Notes under the pieces: generated by a model
Told to the model about the DNA's origin: nothing
Seen by the model: only the letters and a program-made list of their open reading frames with translations
Databases searched by the model: none
Source of the DNA: Blepharisma japonicum
Lineage: Eukaryota > Ciliophora > Heterotrichea > Heterotrichida > Blepharismidae
NCBI GenBank assembly: GCA_949751835.1
Contig: CATKHK010000107.1
Span: forward strand, 62,001-126,000
Length of the DNA stretch: 64,000 nucleotides
Direction: 5' to 3'
Part shown: positions 1 through 11,132 of the stretch, in pieces
Layout of the letters: the number at the start of each line of letters is the position of its first letter
Position numbering within the stretch: the stretch's first letter is position 1
Position numbers and translations under genes: made by a program

Positions 1-440
1 TTGATTTAATATAAATGCTTCATAGAAATACATTGTCTGCATAATGATAGGAGAAAATTATATAGGAAGAATAGTTATCTTTAATGATTGAATTATCACT
101 AAAATAAATTTATAGAAATGGAAATCAATATTTAAAAAGCAGCTGATTTTTCTATATAATCTTTAATGATTACGCCCCATCTTTGACCAAACTAACTGCA
201 GCTGTTCGATTAAGATGCAGTCTAAAAACTCTGATAAAATTTATATATTTTAAACCAGTATAATAAGAAAGATTATCAATAGTTTATTGTTTTCTTTCTT
301 ATATGCAAAGGGCGATTACTTTAAAAATAATAAAGAAATAATGATTAATAATCAACAGTATTTTCTTATAATAGGGCAAGCTTAATTAAGTTCACAGGAT
401 TAATTGCTTATAATTCTAATCTCATCATTTATTAGTTTTT
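1..440. other. Intergenic; decayed copy of a USP leader
   Basis: No gene is visible. Positions about 50-150 resemble 5960-6060, the leader and first codons of USP-C, including the stretch AGAAATGGAAATC followed by AAAAAGCAGCTGA. This is probably the broken start of another USP-C-like gene. Confidence 0.5.
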
Positions 441-1060
441 ATGCGATTCCATATCTCTATTATTTATAATAAATTTGTCTACTATCTAATGTTAATACAG
501 ACAGACAAGCCAACAATTGGTAATATCTGTCTTTGTGTGACTATAAAAAATATGGCTAAGCAACAAATTCACGTAAAAATCATCGTTATTGGTTCCGTCG
601 ATTCTGGAAAGAAGTATGAAAAGGAAGATCTTTGTGTGACTTTTCCCATTAATTTTGATTTTAAAAGAATAAGTATTTATAGAAATCTAAAGCTTTTAAC
701 GAAATATTGCATATTTAGCCAACCCTTATATGGCACGATGGAAAATTGAAAGATTGTATGAGCATAAAAGTCTTTAAGAATTATTCTATGTATATAAATG
801 CGCTCACAAGAGTGAATCATGTAAATTTTCATGGGAAACAGATATTTTTTATTTTAACTATAGAAACGATATAAAATTTTATAATATTATATGCTCTCAA
901 TAATAAGAAAGCTCTCTATTATATAGTTATTTTATATATAAGTTTATACTTTATTGTATATCCATCTATTTTTTGATTTTTCTATTAACTTCAGCTTATG
1001 CTCAAAATAATTAAATTTATGCATAATTTTTCATATATCTTTTAAGGTAGAAATCTTTAA
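425..1060. repeat. Segmental duplicate of 4105-4490
   Basis: This 3' flank of USP-A matches the 3' flank of USP-B: both hold TTATTTATAATAAATTT, a shared CAACAATTGG and a shared GGGAAACAGAT. The copy here is longer, partly because an EF-1alpha fragment sits inside it. The two flanks and the two USP genes together form a duplicated unit of roughly 2 kb. Confidence 0.65.
531..641 (+). pseudogene. Captured 5' fragment of EF-1alpha
   Basis: From the ATG at 552 the frame reads MAKQQIHVKIIVIGSVDSGK, which is the N-terminus of elongation factor 1-alpha with its P-loop VDSGK (GHVDSGK in the family, here GSVDSGK). It then passes to KYEKED, which resembles the KFEKEA found some 20 residues later in EF-1alpha, so an internal piece is missing. 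The fragment is flanked by a 12-bp direct repeat, CTTTGTGTGACT, at 531-542 and 630-641. The paralogous flank near 4200 lacks it. This is a non-functional fragment. Confidence 0.8.
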
Positions 1061-1067
1061 CATAATG

Positions 1068-2126
1068 CTATCTCTGCTTATAAAAAAGCATATAGGCGTA
1101 GCTATAATCAGGATCTTCTTCATCCACAAAACTGTCATTATATCTAATCCATCTTCTATCTTCATTTAAGGTAAAAGCAATATAATGGCCAGAATGTCCA
1201 TAACCATAGTGGCATATCACTCCAAACAAATCATACTCTTTTTCATCAGCTCTTATATAAGTCTTTGGAACTCTTCCTTGATTTGTAGTATCTGCAACAT
1301 AAAACACCAAATATTCAGGCAGTTCCAGGCTTTCTGTTAACACTCTAGTATTGCTCATGCGGCCACATTCCTGACAAATTAGTTCCAATGTTGTTTTATT
1401 TCCTTTTATATCTTGTATGCATTTTTCTGAGTCTAGCTTTTTATTTGGAGGTATAACTAAAAATAATTGCTCCTCTCCCTTTGTCATGTCGTGACCTTTT
1501 TCACAGATAAATATAATATATTGTTTTATCAAAAAGAAATTTTTCTCTTTGCATTCTGTGAATAAGTTGTCAATTAGAATATTATAGAGTTCTTTGCAAT
1601 CATTTCGACCAATAACGGTAATCTAAGTAAAAACTACCATGGGATAATTTTGATTAAGATCATTAACTAAGGCTTCTATTAGAGATCTAAATCTATCTTT
1701 GGAAGCATTTGATAGAACAAGGCCAAAAATTTGTGATAAACATTTAAATACGTCACTATTTGATTTTGATACAAGATTCACAAATTTTGGGATGCACGTA
1801 AGTACTTGAATAGTTGAGTTCAAGTAGCAGGTATTTCCATAATTAGGGATCCCAGCCTTATTAGGAAATTTCCTTTTAGGGAATGCTATTTTCTCATTTA
1901 ATCCTGAAGAATCGATAAGCTTACTTTCTTCATTTTGTTTTCTAGGATCGAGAAGATGACTTTGTTGGTTCTGTCCCTCCTGAACTAAAGGCCGGCTTTC
2001 CTTATTTATTGAAAGATTATCCCTGCTATTTTTTCCTTGATTTTTATATAAACATATCCCTATCGCTATCCCTATAATGATAACTATACACGCCAGTGCA
2101 ATAACGTACAATATGTAATCCTCCAT
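1068..2126 (-). CDS. USP-A: membrane-anchored ubiquitin-specific protease (C19)
   Basis: Two exons with a 15-nt intron at 1623-1637 (GTAGTTTTTACTTAG on the coding strand) give 347 residues. Residues 4-27 form one hydrophobic segment, so this is probably a type I/III anchored enzyme with the protease in the cytosol. The Cys box GNTCYLN (Cys100), His box HSGHYIAF (His309) and YND at 324-326 form the triad; a C-x3-H plus C-x2-C pair is a likely zinc ribbon. USPs remove ubiquitin or ubiquitin-like proteins from conjugates. Odd: the Gln of the QQD box is Arg (GRNDCKEL), so activity may be altered. It is a close paralog of USP-B and ends with TAG. Confidence 0.85.
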
Positions 2127-2589
2127 TTATCATATAATCAAATATGTGCTTATTTAGAATTTACACAGTGCATCTTAATTCTCATAAAGTCAAACTAAAA
2201 TTAAATAATTTAATTAAAAGCATATACCAAGTTCAATTTTTCAGCAAGCTTAATTTTATGTAAATAAACAATATAGAACTTTTCGAAATAAATATTGAAT
2301 TTCTTGTTCTTAAGCAAAATCAATATTGTAGAATCTTAATTTTCGCTTTTAATTTTAGAGATATAAAGCTTCTAAACTTGTAACTCAAATGATTAATAAT
2401 AATTATTAATAAAATTTGGAGAGAATTTTTTTAATTAGAGTCAGCTTTACTTATTGTTTTAGCTAGTTTATTAATGATAAATATAAAATCGACTCATATA
2501 ATTTGTTTAATAGGAAATATTGCCTTATTGGCAAAATTATAGTAACTAATGGAGGCTGGCTTTGCCCACTTTAAGGATTGGAGTTAATA
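2127..2589. other. Intergenic, 5' flank of USP-A
   Basis: No gene is visible. The stretch resembles 5540-5960 upstream of USP-B (shared AATTTACACAGTG near the gene and a shared run near 2400 and 5830), which shows that the duplication included the promoter side. Confidence 0.5.
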
Positions 2590-3115
2590 TCATATGGAAA
2601 GAGAGGACTTGGAGATGAAATGATAGCCTGCAATGCCTATTATAATGAGTTCCTTCAAAATCTGAGCGACCTGGTATTGTGGAAACCCAAAATTCTCGAT
2701 TTGTATGTCTCTAATTTTATCTAAAATGATATTTTCTGGTTTTATATCTTGATGAATAATTCTAATTTGCATGCAAGCCTTCAAGATCAAGTCAAATATA
2801 TATAAGATATTTCCATATTTCATCTTCCCCAAAAGGTTGAGAATTTTCTGCTGGTCATTTATAGCACTGTCAAGTTCTCCATTTTCACAATATTCCATGA
2901 TGAGGTAAATTTCGATTTTAAACTTTAAATGAACGGTATATGGATTCTTTATCTTAGAAAGTTCATTTATTTCTGTTTCTATATTTTTCTTGTTTGCTTT
3001 ATCTGCAGGAGATCCGAGAATTTCATTGCATACAGTTTTTGGCTATTAGTATCATTTTACACCTCTCTTTTACTGTTATAACTGTCCCAAAATTGCTATA
3101 TCCAATCATAATAGT
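2590..3115 (-). pseudogene. Decayed serine/threonine protein kinase
   Basis: Pieces of a kinase domain lie in order: a glycine-loop-like IGYSNFGTVITVK near 3100, INELSKIKNPYTVHL, the hinge LIMEYCENGELD, and the catalytic loop IIHQDIKPENIIL. The DFG motif is NFG, the N-lobe needs a frame change, and there are no C-lobe motifs after about 45 residues past the loop. All this points to a dead, truncated copy. TGA codons are not needed to read it. Confidence 0.75.
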
Positions 3116-3364
3116 AATTTAAAATTGTTGTTTACTTCATTTAGGAATTCTAGCTTAATCGTCATAAATTTGGTGTCTATAAATATTTTAAAGTCTGAAA
3201 ATTTTTAAGAAATTTAAATATAACCAGTTATCGCTATTTTCTATGCTTATTTCTTTTTAAAAGTTTGATTGATTACAAATAATAAAAAAAGGATTAATAC
3301 CTATAGTTATTTGCTTATAATAGGGCAAGTTTAATTGAAATTCAAAAAATTTATCATTGATAAA

Positions 3365-3894
3365 TTATTTTGATAAATATGGAGATTCAATATGCACTCA
3401 TTCATTTCCTTCTTCCTTTTATGAAGAAATCGAAGAAGTGTACGATGAATTTTTCGAACTTTTAATACTAGACAATTGTGAATTATTCGATGGATCTGAT
3501 GATGAATTTTAAGAAGAATATGGAGGGAAGCAGAACACACATGAGACAGAAGATGAGATGAAAAAATTATTAAGTTGAATTCCAAGACTAGAAGAAAAAT
3601 CTTGGATAATATGAGCCTATCATGACAGCAGGATTAGGCTGACTTTGAAAATTTTGATTTTCAATCAAAATCTAAATAAATCTCCAAGCTTCAATAAAAT
3701 AGATGAATATAAAAGCATTATGGCAGAAATGAGCCTGATAGATGATCCTGTGTCCTTTAAAGGTAATCCAGGAATCGTTTTAACTTCTTCAACAAATAAA
3801 AGATTGCCATACTCTATTTTAAATATAGTTCTAAGTGAGATGCATACTTACAACGGAGGCAAACTATGCAGCAATTGAATAAGAAAAAATCATT
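3365..3894 (+). pseudogene. Unrecognised ORF with one in-frame TAA
   Basis: With TGA as Trp, a frame of about 175 codons runs from 3365 to the TAA near 3894, broken once by a TAA near 3509 that no 15-nt intron would remove. The upstream part is rich in Glu and Asp (EEIEEVYDEFFELL); the downstream part holds LSWIPRLEEKSWIIWAYHD. I do not recognise the family. A transposase was considered, but no catalytic motif is visible. Confidence 0.35.
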
Positions 3895-4104
3895 AATAAT
3901 AGTCTTTTATGAACTATGAAGCTATACAAAGACATTATAATGGCTATAGAAACGATGAATTAATATTTCTAACAAGTATTCCAGACAGTAGACATTGATG
4001 AAAAGAAAAAAGTAATTTAGCCTAGGAGGGCCTAATCAAAGGCGAAAATAATCTAAATAATTCTCTATTTTTAATAAATCTGAGCATCTCATATCATATC
4101 ATAG

Positions 4105-4490
4105 CAGTGTTATGGGTTTTATGTATATTCATATTGCCATTATTTATAATAAATTTTCCTACTATTTAATGCTAATACTACAGCCAACAATTGGAAATAT
4201 CTTACTTTGTAGGTCTTTTTCCATTGGCTTTAAGAATTGCTCTATATAGATAATGGCGCCCATATGAGTAAACCAGGGAGATTTTCTTGGGAAACAGATA
4301 ATTTTTATTTATTAATAAAATGGTTATAAATTTTTATAATATTATGAGCTTTTATTAATAAGAAAGCTCTATAATATAGTTATTTTAATTTTAAGCTTAT
4401 ACATTATTGACAGATTGAGCTATTTTTGACTAATTCTTTTAAATTCAGCCTATGTTTAAAATAATTAAATTTAAAGTATAAATTTTTAAC
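4105..4490. repeat. Segmental duplicate of 425-1060
   Basis: This is the 3' flank of USP-B, matching the 3' flank of USP-A without the EF-1alpha insertion. It gives the pre-insertion state of that site. The stretch from 3895 to 4105 holds nothing I can name. Confidence 0.6.
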
Positions 4491-5519
4491 TTAATATATT
4501 CTCTGCTTATAAAAAAGCATATAGGCGTGATTATAATCAGGATCTTCTTTATTCACATCAGCATCATTATATTGAATCCATTCTCTATCTTCATTTAAGG
4601 TAAAAGCAATATAATGGCCAGATTTTTGATCACCATAGTGGCATATCACTCCAAATAAGTCATACTCTTTTTCATCAGCTTTTATGCGGGTCCTTGAAAC
4701 TCTCCCTTTATTTGTAGTATCTGCAACATAGAACACCAAATATTCAGGCAGTTCAAGGCTTTCTGTTAACATTTTAGTTTTGCTTATGCCGTCGCATTCC
4801 TTACAAAATAATTCCAATTCTGTTTCATTTTCTTTTATATCTTGTATGCATTTTTCTGAGTCTAGCTTTGTATTTGGAGGTATAACTAAAAATAATTGCT
4901 CATCTCCCTTTGTCATGTCGTGACCTTTTTCACAGATAAATAGGTTATTTTTTTTTATCAAAAAGAAATTTTTCTCTTCACATTCTGTAAAAAATTTGTT
5001 AATTAAAATACTGTAAAGTTCTTTGCAATCATTTTGATTCCCTCTCGCAAACTAAGTAAAAACTACCATGGAATAATTTCGTTTAAGCTCATTAAGTAAA
5101 GCTTTTATTAGAGGTTTAAAGCTATCTTTGGAAGCATTTGATAAAACAAGTGCAAAAATTTGTGATAAGAATTTAAATAGGTCACTATTTGATTTTGATA
5201 CAAGATCCACAAATTCTGGGATGCACACAAGTGCTTGAATAGTTGAGTTTAAGTAGCAGGTATTTCTATAATTAGGGATCCCAGCATTATGTGAAAATTT
5301 CCTTTTATTGAATGCGATTTCTTTATTTAATCCTGCATCAAAAAGATTACTTTTTTGGTTCTGTCCTTCCTGAACTAAAGGTTGGGTTTCTTCAATCCTT
5401 GAATAATTATCGTTGCTATTGCTGCCTTGCCTTTTATATATATATACCCATGTCACTGTCCCTATAATGATAATGATAACTATAAACCCCGCAATCAGAT
5501 ATCATATGTAATCCTCCAT
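4491..5519 (-). CDS. USP-B: membrane-anchored ubiquitin-specific protease (C19)
   Basis: Starting at the ATG of MEDYIWYLIAGF (5517-5519), with Trp6 encoded by TGA, this gives 337 residues after removal of the 15-nt intron at 5052-5066. The start matches that of USP-A. Residues about 6-28 are hydrophobic, a single anchor. Triad: NTCYLN, SGHYIAF and YNDADV; the zinc ribbon is C-x3-H with CKEC. The QQD box reads GNQNDCKEL, intact. Odd: the Gly before NTC is Arg (NYRNTCYLN), a change at a nearly invariant site, so catalysis may be weakened. Ends with TAA. Confidence 0.85.
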
Positions 5520-6024
5520 TTATAATATAATTCAAATATGCGTTTGTTTAGAATTTACACAGTGAATTAGTCAAGCTAAAATTAATAATTTACTTAAAAG
5601 CAAAATGTTAGAAAGCATCAAGTTCGATTTTCTAGTAACTAAATTTAATTGCAAATTAAATAATTATGGAGCTTTTAGAACTAAATATATATTGAATTTC
5701 TTGTTTTTAAGTAAAATAAATTCTGTAGAATCTTAATTTTCGCTTTTAATTTTAGCCTTAATCAATTTTTAAAGTATTTTCAAGATATAAAACTTATTTA
5801 AACTTGCAAAATACCCTCAAATGATTGATAGTAATTATCAAATAAAATGTGAAGAAAATTTTTTGGTTAAGGTTAGCTTTATTTGTTGTTTTAGTTGTTA
5901 GTTTATAAATGAAATTTAATAATCAATATAAAATCGACTTAAAGGAAATATTGCTTGTTCGTATAATTATAGGAAATAATCTAATCTTGAATGATTGCAT
6001 CATCACTTAAAATAAATTATAGAA
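5520..6024. other. Divergent promoter region between USP-B and USP-C
   Basis: The two genes point away from each other across about 500 bp. The only recognisable element is TTATAGAA abutting the USP-C start. Part of the stretch is duplicated near 50-150. Confidence 0.5.
6017..6024 (+). promoter_or_regulatory. TTATAGAA element abutting the USP-C ATG
   Basis: TTATAGAA directly precedes the ATG. The same or a closely similar element precedes UBL-1, UBL-2, UBL-3, E2-5, E2-6 and USP-L. Its reverse complement, TTCTATAA, precedes USP-E, F, G, I and K. It is probably a core promoter or initiator element and implies a very short 5' UTR; this is inferred from recurrence only. Confidence 0.45.
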
Positions 6025-7038
6025 ATGAAAATCCAAATTCAAAAAGCAGCTGAGGATTGTTTGAAGTTCTATCTAGATTTTTTATTCTGGTTGATTGTGA
6101 TTTTTCTATGATATCTATATTGCTTAGCATGGGTCTTTCATTTGTTTTTTATAAAACTCCCACTTTATATAATAGGATGCTTATTTTCTTGCTTTAAATG
6201 CAAAAGGAAACCTACAATAGCAAATCAAAATGCTTACAGGGATAAGAGACCAGGAATTCCAAATTATGGAAATACCTGCTATTTAAATTCAATAATCCAA
6301 GTATTGTTCAGCACGCCAGAATTTGCTAATTCAATAAAATGCTGCTTCGGGTTATCAGATATTTTCGATGATATGAGATCTTCAAATCACAATTTCGAGC
6401 CCAAAATAAAGAATTTCTTATTAAGGCTAAGCAAGGAGTATCAAATAGTAATTTTAATTTAGTTTTCTTTTGGAAATCAAAATGATTGTAAAGAGCTCTA
6501 CAATGTTCTGATCGAAAAGCTTGCAAAAGAAAATTCCGATGCAGAGAATTTCTTTAGGATTATCAAATGCCAAAAGATAGTTTGCAGCATGAATCATAGT
6601 ATAGAAAAAACTGAGGATTCCTATTTTCTTCTTTACCAAAAAAGTTTTAATTCAAGCCTAAGTTCATATTTAAAATATTTAAAAGATGAAACAATAGAAT
6701 TTAATGAGGATAATGCTTTATTATGTGAAAAATGCCATTGTTTGAGAACTACAATAATTAAGACTACATCTTTAAAGCTACCAAAAATATTTGCTGTCTA
6801 TAATTCAGGGAAAACATTTAAAGATATAGCATCAGTAGCAAGCATCAATTTCGAAGGAAAATCTTATGAGTTGTATGGAGTGATACGCTATTTTGAGCAT
6901 GAACATTTAAGCCATTATACAGCATGCACACTAGATAAGGATGGCAAATGGAGAGAATACAATGATAATTATGCTATAGAGACGTACCTAGATATGGAGA
7001 ATGCTTATATGCTGTTTTATAGACTTGAAAGCAAGTAA
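6025..7038 (+). CDS. USP-C: ubiquitin-specific protease with hydrophobic N-terminus
   Basis: The ATG at 6025 opens a frame that continues, with one TGA read as Trp, into the catalytic domain; the 15-nt intron is at 6448-6462 (GTAATTTTAATTTAG). Product 332 residues. Residues about 15-55 are strongly hydrophobic, probably two membrane passes ending in CFKCKRK. Catalytic features: GNTCYLN, a QQD box GNQNDCKEL, His in LSHYTACT, and YND. Zinc ligands are reduced to CEKC. It is the divergent neighbour of USP-B. Confidence 0.85.
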
Positions 7039-7412
7039 TTTCAATTATATTTATTTTCTTTAATAAAATCATGAAATATTTTTATGATCTAAAATTCAAA
7101 AAAATATAGGAAATAAAGATATTATTGAGATGAGAAATTAATATGCTGAAAGCAATTATAAATCTTAGAAAATGTGGATGGAAAAATAAAAATTAAGACC
7201 TTGATTATAAACCAGATTATCTTTCTATTTCCCAGAGTAATTATTTAATAAAATATTGCTTTTTAGGAATTTATGTATTTTTCAAAATATTAATGTCTAT
7301 CTGCTAATAATAGAGCTATTGCAACAGCAGGACTCTCTGCTTTTATAGAAAATCTAATGTTATGTCGTTATTTTTAAGAATCTATAAACTTCTCCATATA
7401 GACTATATAAAA
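7039..7412. other. Intergenic, 5' flank of USP-D
   Basis: No gene is visible. 7190-7412 matches 10850-11132 upstream of USP-E, including AATCTATAAACTT (GATTCTATAAATTT in E) at the same distance from the start codon. Confidence 0.55.
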
Positions 7413-8414
7413 ATGCAACAAGAAGAAGAAAAAGAACAGGAAAGACGCCAAAGCTGATTTTCTAAGATTTTATGATGTCTCATATACATTATAATACAGC
7501 TGGGCAGATATTGCAGAGGGATATATGACTTCGTATATTGACTCATATGCTGTAAGATTAGAACGCATAAAGATTTTGATAGCGATAGCCTAATAGTAGA
7601 TCCAGAACCAAAATTAGGCATCCGAAATTATGGAAACACTTGCTATTTGAATTCAGTTCTACAGATTTTAGCAAGCACTCCAGGATTTTCTAACTGCTTA
7701 AATCCAGATAACGAGCTTTCAGGAACCCTATTGGGCATTATCAATATGATAAATAGAAACGAAGAAGCTAATTTTAAGCCGAAAATTGATAACTTTTTAC
7801 AAATCATCTATCAAACATACTCAGACGTATTTTCTAAATAGTTTACTTTAGGCAAACAAAATGACAGTAAAGAGATATTTGCAATTATAATCGATAAATG
7901 TGCAGAAATTAATGAAGGCCTGAAGGAATTATTTTTTATTAGGAAATATAAAACTTTTATTTGCGAAAAAGGGCATGAAGATAAAAAAGAAGAGGTGAAT
8001 ACATTTTTAGTAGTCCCAGAAAAATTTGATAAAGGTATTAGTGACTTTATAAATATTTCAGAAGAGAAAAGCAACTTTAGTGGCGACAATAAGCTGTATT
8101 GCAATACTTGTGATGCATTGAAGGACACTAGCCTTTATACAGAATATAAGCTTCCGAAGATTTTAGTTTTTTATTTTCCTAGTGAAAATCAAAAGAAAAG
8201 GAATATTAAGGACTCTGAGACATTTAAAGGCAAAGAATATGAGCTTTATGGGGTGATTAGCTTTTATCCATCATACAGGCATTATATTGCTTATACATTA
8301 GATGCTGAAATATGGAGAAAGTATAATGATATATCTGTGTCTGATGAGAACCCTGATTATAGTTATATCTACATGGCATTTTATAGGCACGTAGAAAAAT
8401 TAGAAAATAATTAA
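7413..8414 (+). CDS. USP-D: ubiquitin-specific protease, Cys-rich hydrophobic N-terminus
   Basis: Starts at MQQEEEKEQ; three TGA codons in the N-terminal segment are read as Trp. The 15-nt intron is at 7827-7841 (GTATTTTCTAAATAG). Product 328 residues. Residues 15-50 are hydrophobic with several Cys, a likely membrane or palmitoyl anchor. Cys77 lies in GNTCYLN; the QQD box is GKQNDSKEI; the His box is SYRHYIAYT, with Arg in place of the usual Gly before the His; the last triad site is YND. Zinc ribbon C-x3-H with CNTC. It is nearly identical to USP-E. Pro before NYGNTC is Arg here. Confidence 0.88.
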
Positions 8415-9590
8415 ATAAACATATTATCTTTTTAGGATTTTTTATAATTTTTAGCACTAAAAAGCTATAAGCATATTCTTTTGCAATATTTTTTCATTTA
8501 AATAACAATATTGACATTTTTAAGAGTACTACAGCTTATTTTTGAATTTTTTTATCGAGCTCTTTCATCCTAATCAAATCTTGAATTACTAATATAGCAA
8601 GTATCCTATTTTGCATACCAACAACTTTGAGTTTTATATTTGAACAAATTTTTAATTAGTGATTTGAGTAATAAGCATATTTTCACAGAGATTTTCTGTT
8701 GTTGAGAAGCAATAATAAAGTTAATCCACGAATTCTATAAAAAATATTATAATTGCTTGCAATTCAAGCATGTTTCTATAAAAGCATATTGTTGAAACAT
8801 ACATAGGGCCCACTGATAGGAGAATTATTATATTCCAGGATAAACTTAGAGATGATTAAATAAACATATTATCAGTATTATGTAATAATAAGATTTTTGA
8901 GATTTTTAATAATTATTAGTACTAAAAGGCTATAAGATACTCTTTTACATTATTTTTTCATCTAGATGGCATTATTCGTGATTTTAAGAGTGTGCCAGCT
9001 TATTTTTAAATTTTTTTTCAGATTGTGAAATGGTTATTAAATTTAAAAATTTAGTAGAAAACTTTTACATTTAAAAATACTCAAATAAATCCTTAAAATC
9101 TACTTAAAGAAACTGATATATTATATAATATTATCAAAAATAAGGAGGATCGAACTGATTCTGTATCTCTGGAAATAAAGGAAAAGCATACAAAAATAAA
9201 TGCCTTTAATTTTATGTTTGATTTACAATAGGCTAAAAGGTAAAAATTTTTTTATCAGTCTAAATTTTATTTCTCAAGAAATTAACCTTTAGATTATCGA
9301 TTTAAACTGTCAAATTTCTAAATAATTTTTTGGCATGCTGCTTCCAGATTTTAAGGCTAATACTGACTTATAAACATAAAATAAACTATTCAATCTTATT
9401 ATTTTGCATTAGAATCAATAATTAATCTATATTCAAGCAATCAAAATCAAATAAGGCATTTAAACAAATTTGTCAGATATATTTTTGCCAGCAAAATATT
9501 TATGTATATTTATGATTTCTATTTAGAAATAAATTTTCCAATCTATCATAATATGAAAAGATTGAAAATTATAGAATCATTATAATTAAA
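8415..9590. other. Mosaic intergenic region between USP-D and E2-1
   Basis: No gene is visible. 8415-8850 matches the 3' flank of USP-E (12138-12580). From about 8853 (AGATGATTAAATAAACATATT) it matches the end and 3' flank of USP-G (from about 23845) and continues into the E2 upstream region shared with 24000-24586. The switch marks a recombination joint. Confidence 0.7.
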
Positions 9591-10058
9591 ATGGATAGTG
9601 CAACTCAAAGACTTATGAGAGACTTAAATGAAATTAGATCTGATCCTTTACCTTATGCATCAGTTGATATCGATGGAAATAATTTCAGGATTTGGAAAGG
9701 ATTTCTCAATGGTCCACCTGGAACTCCATACGAAGGAGGATTTTTCGAATTTCAGCTAAATTTCCCCTCTGATTACCCAAAAAACCCTCCACAGTGCAAT
9801 TTTATTACTCCTATTTTTCACCCAAATGTTTACCCGGACTCTGGATCTGTTTGCTTGCCAATTTTTGAAGGCGGCAAATATGGTAAATGAAATAGTCGAT
9901 ATACTCCAAAGATTATTATAGGCTACATAATTGCTTTATTAAATGAACCAAATGCAGCAGGTGGATATGGCGGTGAAGCAAGAACTGTCCTTCTAGAAAG
10001 CCCCACTCGATTTCGAGAGATGGCAAGAAAACATACATTTACGTACGCTATGGGATAG
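9591..10058 (+). CDS. E2-1: ubiquitin-conjugating enzyme
   Basis: A single exon of 155 residues with the UBC fold from end to end: WKGFLNGPPGTPYEGG, FPSDYPKNPPQCNF, the HPN motif (78-80) and catalytic Cys88 in GSVCLPIF. The family's conserved Trp after the Cys is Trp100, written TGA, which supports the code. E2 enzymes take the modifier from E1 as a thioester and pass it to a target. A near-copy of E2-2 with the same flanks. Ends with TAG. The C-terminal helix region ends in YAMG. Confidence 0.92.
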
Positions 10059-10212
10059 ACTTATAAATTTAATTTATTCATATGAATTTAAATATATGAG
10101 AGATATTATAGAAATTAAAATACAGAGCCTATAAATGGAAAATTATTATTAGAAATAAGCTGATGGTATATAAAAGACCTTCAATCCAGAGAAGCCACTA
10201 AAATAAGCTTAT

Positions 10213-10356
10213 TTGGATGCAGCTGGGCTCTATTGTGCAGTTTTTATATTGAATATATCTGTCATATTGGAACAAGTCACTCTGATGACTATTTGCTTGA
10301 TGGTAATCTTTATGGAGAATCCAAATCTCAGAAATGCTTATATGCTCTTTTATTAA
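10213..10356 (+). pseudogene. Relic of a USP C-terminus downstream of E2-1
   Basis: One frame reads CHIGTSHSDDYLLDGN, like a USP His box with the His lost, and another ends NPNLRNAYMLFY before TAA, the standard USP C-terminus. The two parts lie in different frames. The same relic follows E2-2 and E2-3. Confidence 0.65.
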
Positions 10357-10387
10357 AATAAATATTAAGTTTTTATCACACTTTAAA

Positions 10388-10531
10388 ATGAAAGTCTGCT
10401 ATTTATACTTATTACAAGAGAAATTTTTGGTTCTTGAAGATCCTTATTGAAAAGAAGAAATCGACTATGAATCGGTAGAAGTATGAGATTCCTGATATGA
10501 GTCTGAAATCAGCTCTGGTTCCCATATCTAG
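10388..10531 (+). CDS. Conserved 47-residue ORF after E2-1, unknown
   Basis: Read with TGA as Trp, it gives 47 residues with an acidic, Trp-rich centre: LEDPYWKEEIDYESVEVWDS. The E2-2 copy at 25406 has the same length and the same centre despite indels near the start; the E2-3 copy is frameshifted. It could be a small protein or the last exon of a lost gene. I do not recognise it. Confidence 0.4.
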
Positions 10532-10761
10532 AGTTTTTATCTGCTGTAATAAAAATCAAAATTGATTTTCAATAAAAGTCTCAGAGCCCAGAATTACAAA
10601 ATTAATCTTAATATGACATAAATTTTGCTTTCATAATTAATTTTGTTGTCGTAGTAAATGATGAAATATTGAAATTATAGGCATAAGCTTAAATAATTGC
10701 AATTAAAACAATTGCATCCCATTAAAATTTCAGTCTAGTGTTAAATCTATATATTTCATAG

Positions 10762-10840
10762 TAAAAAGGCCAACAGACTCCTATAAGGATATCTGGTCGT
10801 GCACAATAGCATTCAGGGACCCCACTTCCCAACCCCGAGA
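10762..10840. repeat. GC-richer conserved block closing the E2 cassette, copy 1
   Basis: AACAGACTCCTATAAGGATA and what follows (a GGTCGTGCACAATAG-like run, then CAGGGACCCC) recur at 25790-25875 and 40168-40250. Similarity between the three copies stops just beyond. A short CAGA...TCTG hairpin is possible. Role unknown; it may be a non-coding RNA end, or simply the end of the duplicated unit. Confidence 0.5.
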
Positions 10841-11097
10841 TGAAATTATTGATAAGACCTTGATTATAAACCAGATTATCTTCTATTTCCCAGAGTAATT
10901 ACTTATTAAAATATTGCTCCTCTAGGAATTTATGATGTTTTTCAAAATTTAGTAATTGATTAGGACAATTAACTGTATAATTAAACTTCAAACAAATATC
11001 CATTTATTTCTAATGTTTATCTGCTAATAATAGAGCTATTGCAATAGCAGGACTCTCTGCTTTTATAGAAAATCTAATGTTATGTCGTCATTTTTAA

Positions 11098-11110
11098 GAT
11101 TCTATAAATT
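11098..11110 (+). promoter_or_regulatory. GATTCTATAAATT element upstream of USP-E
   Basis: GATTCTATAAATT ends 22 nt before the USP-E start. USP-F and USP-G have the identical element at the identical distance. Confidence 0.5.
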
Positions 11111-11132
11111 TCGCCCTATGGACTATATAAAA

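Larger units (their letters stand above)
10532..11117. other. Intergenic between the E2-1 cassette and USP-E
   Basis: Apart from the conserved block there is no gene. At about 10855 the sequence changes from the E2-cassette flank to the USP-D/E upstream flank, a further duplication joint. Confidence 0.5.

Noticed and set aside
3365-3894. Transposase (PiggyBac or similar)
   Set aside because: No catalytic Asp motifs or zinc-finger pattern; length and composition are not diagnostic.
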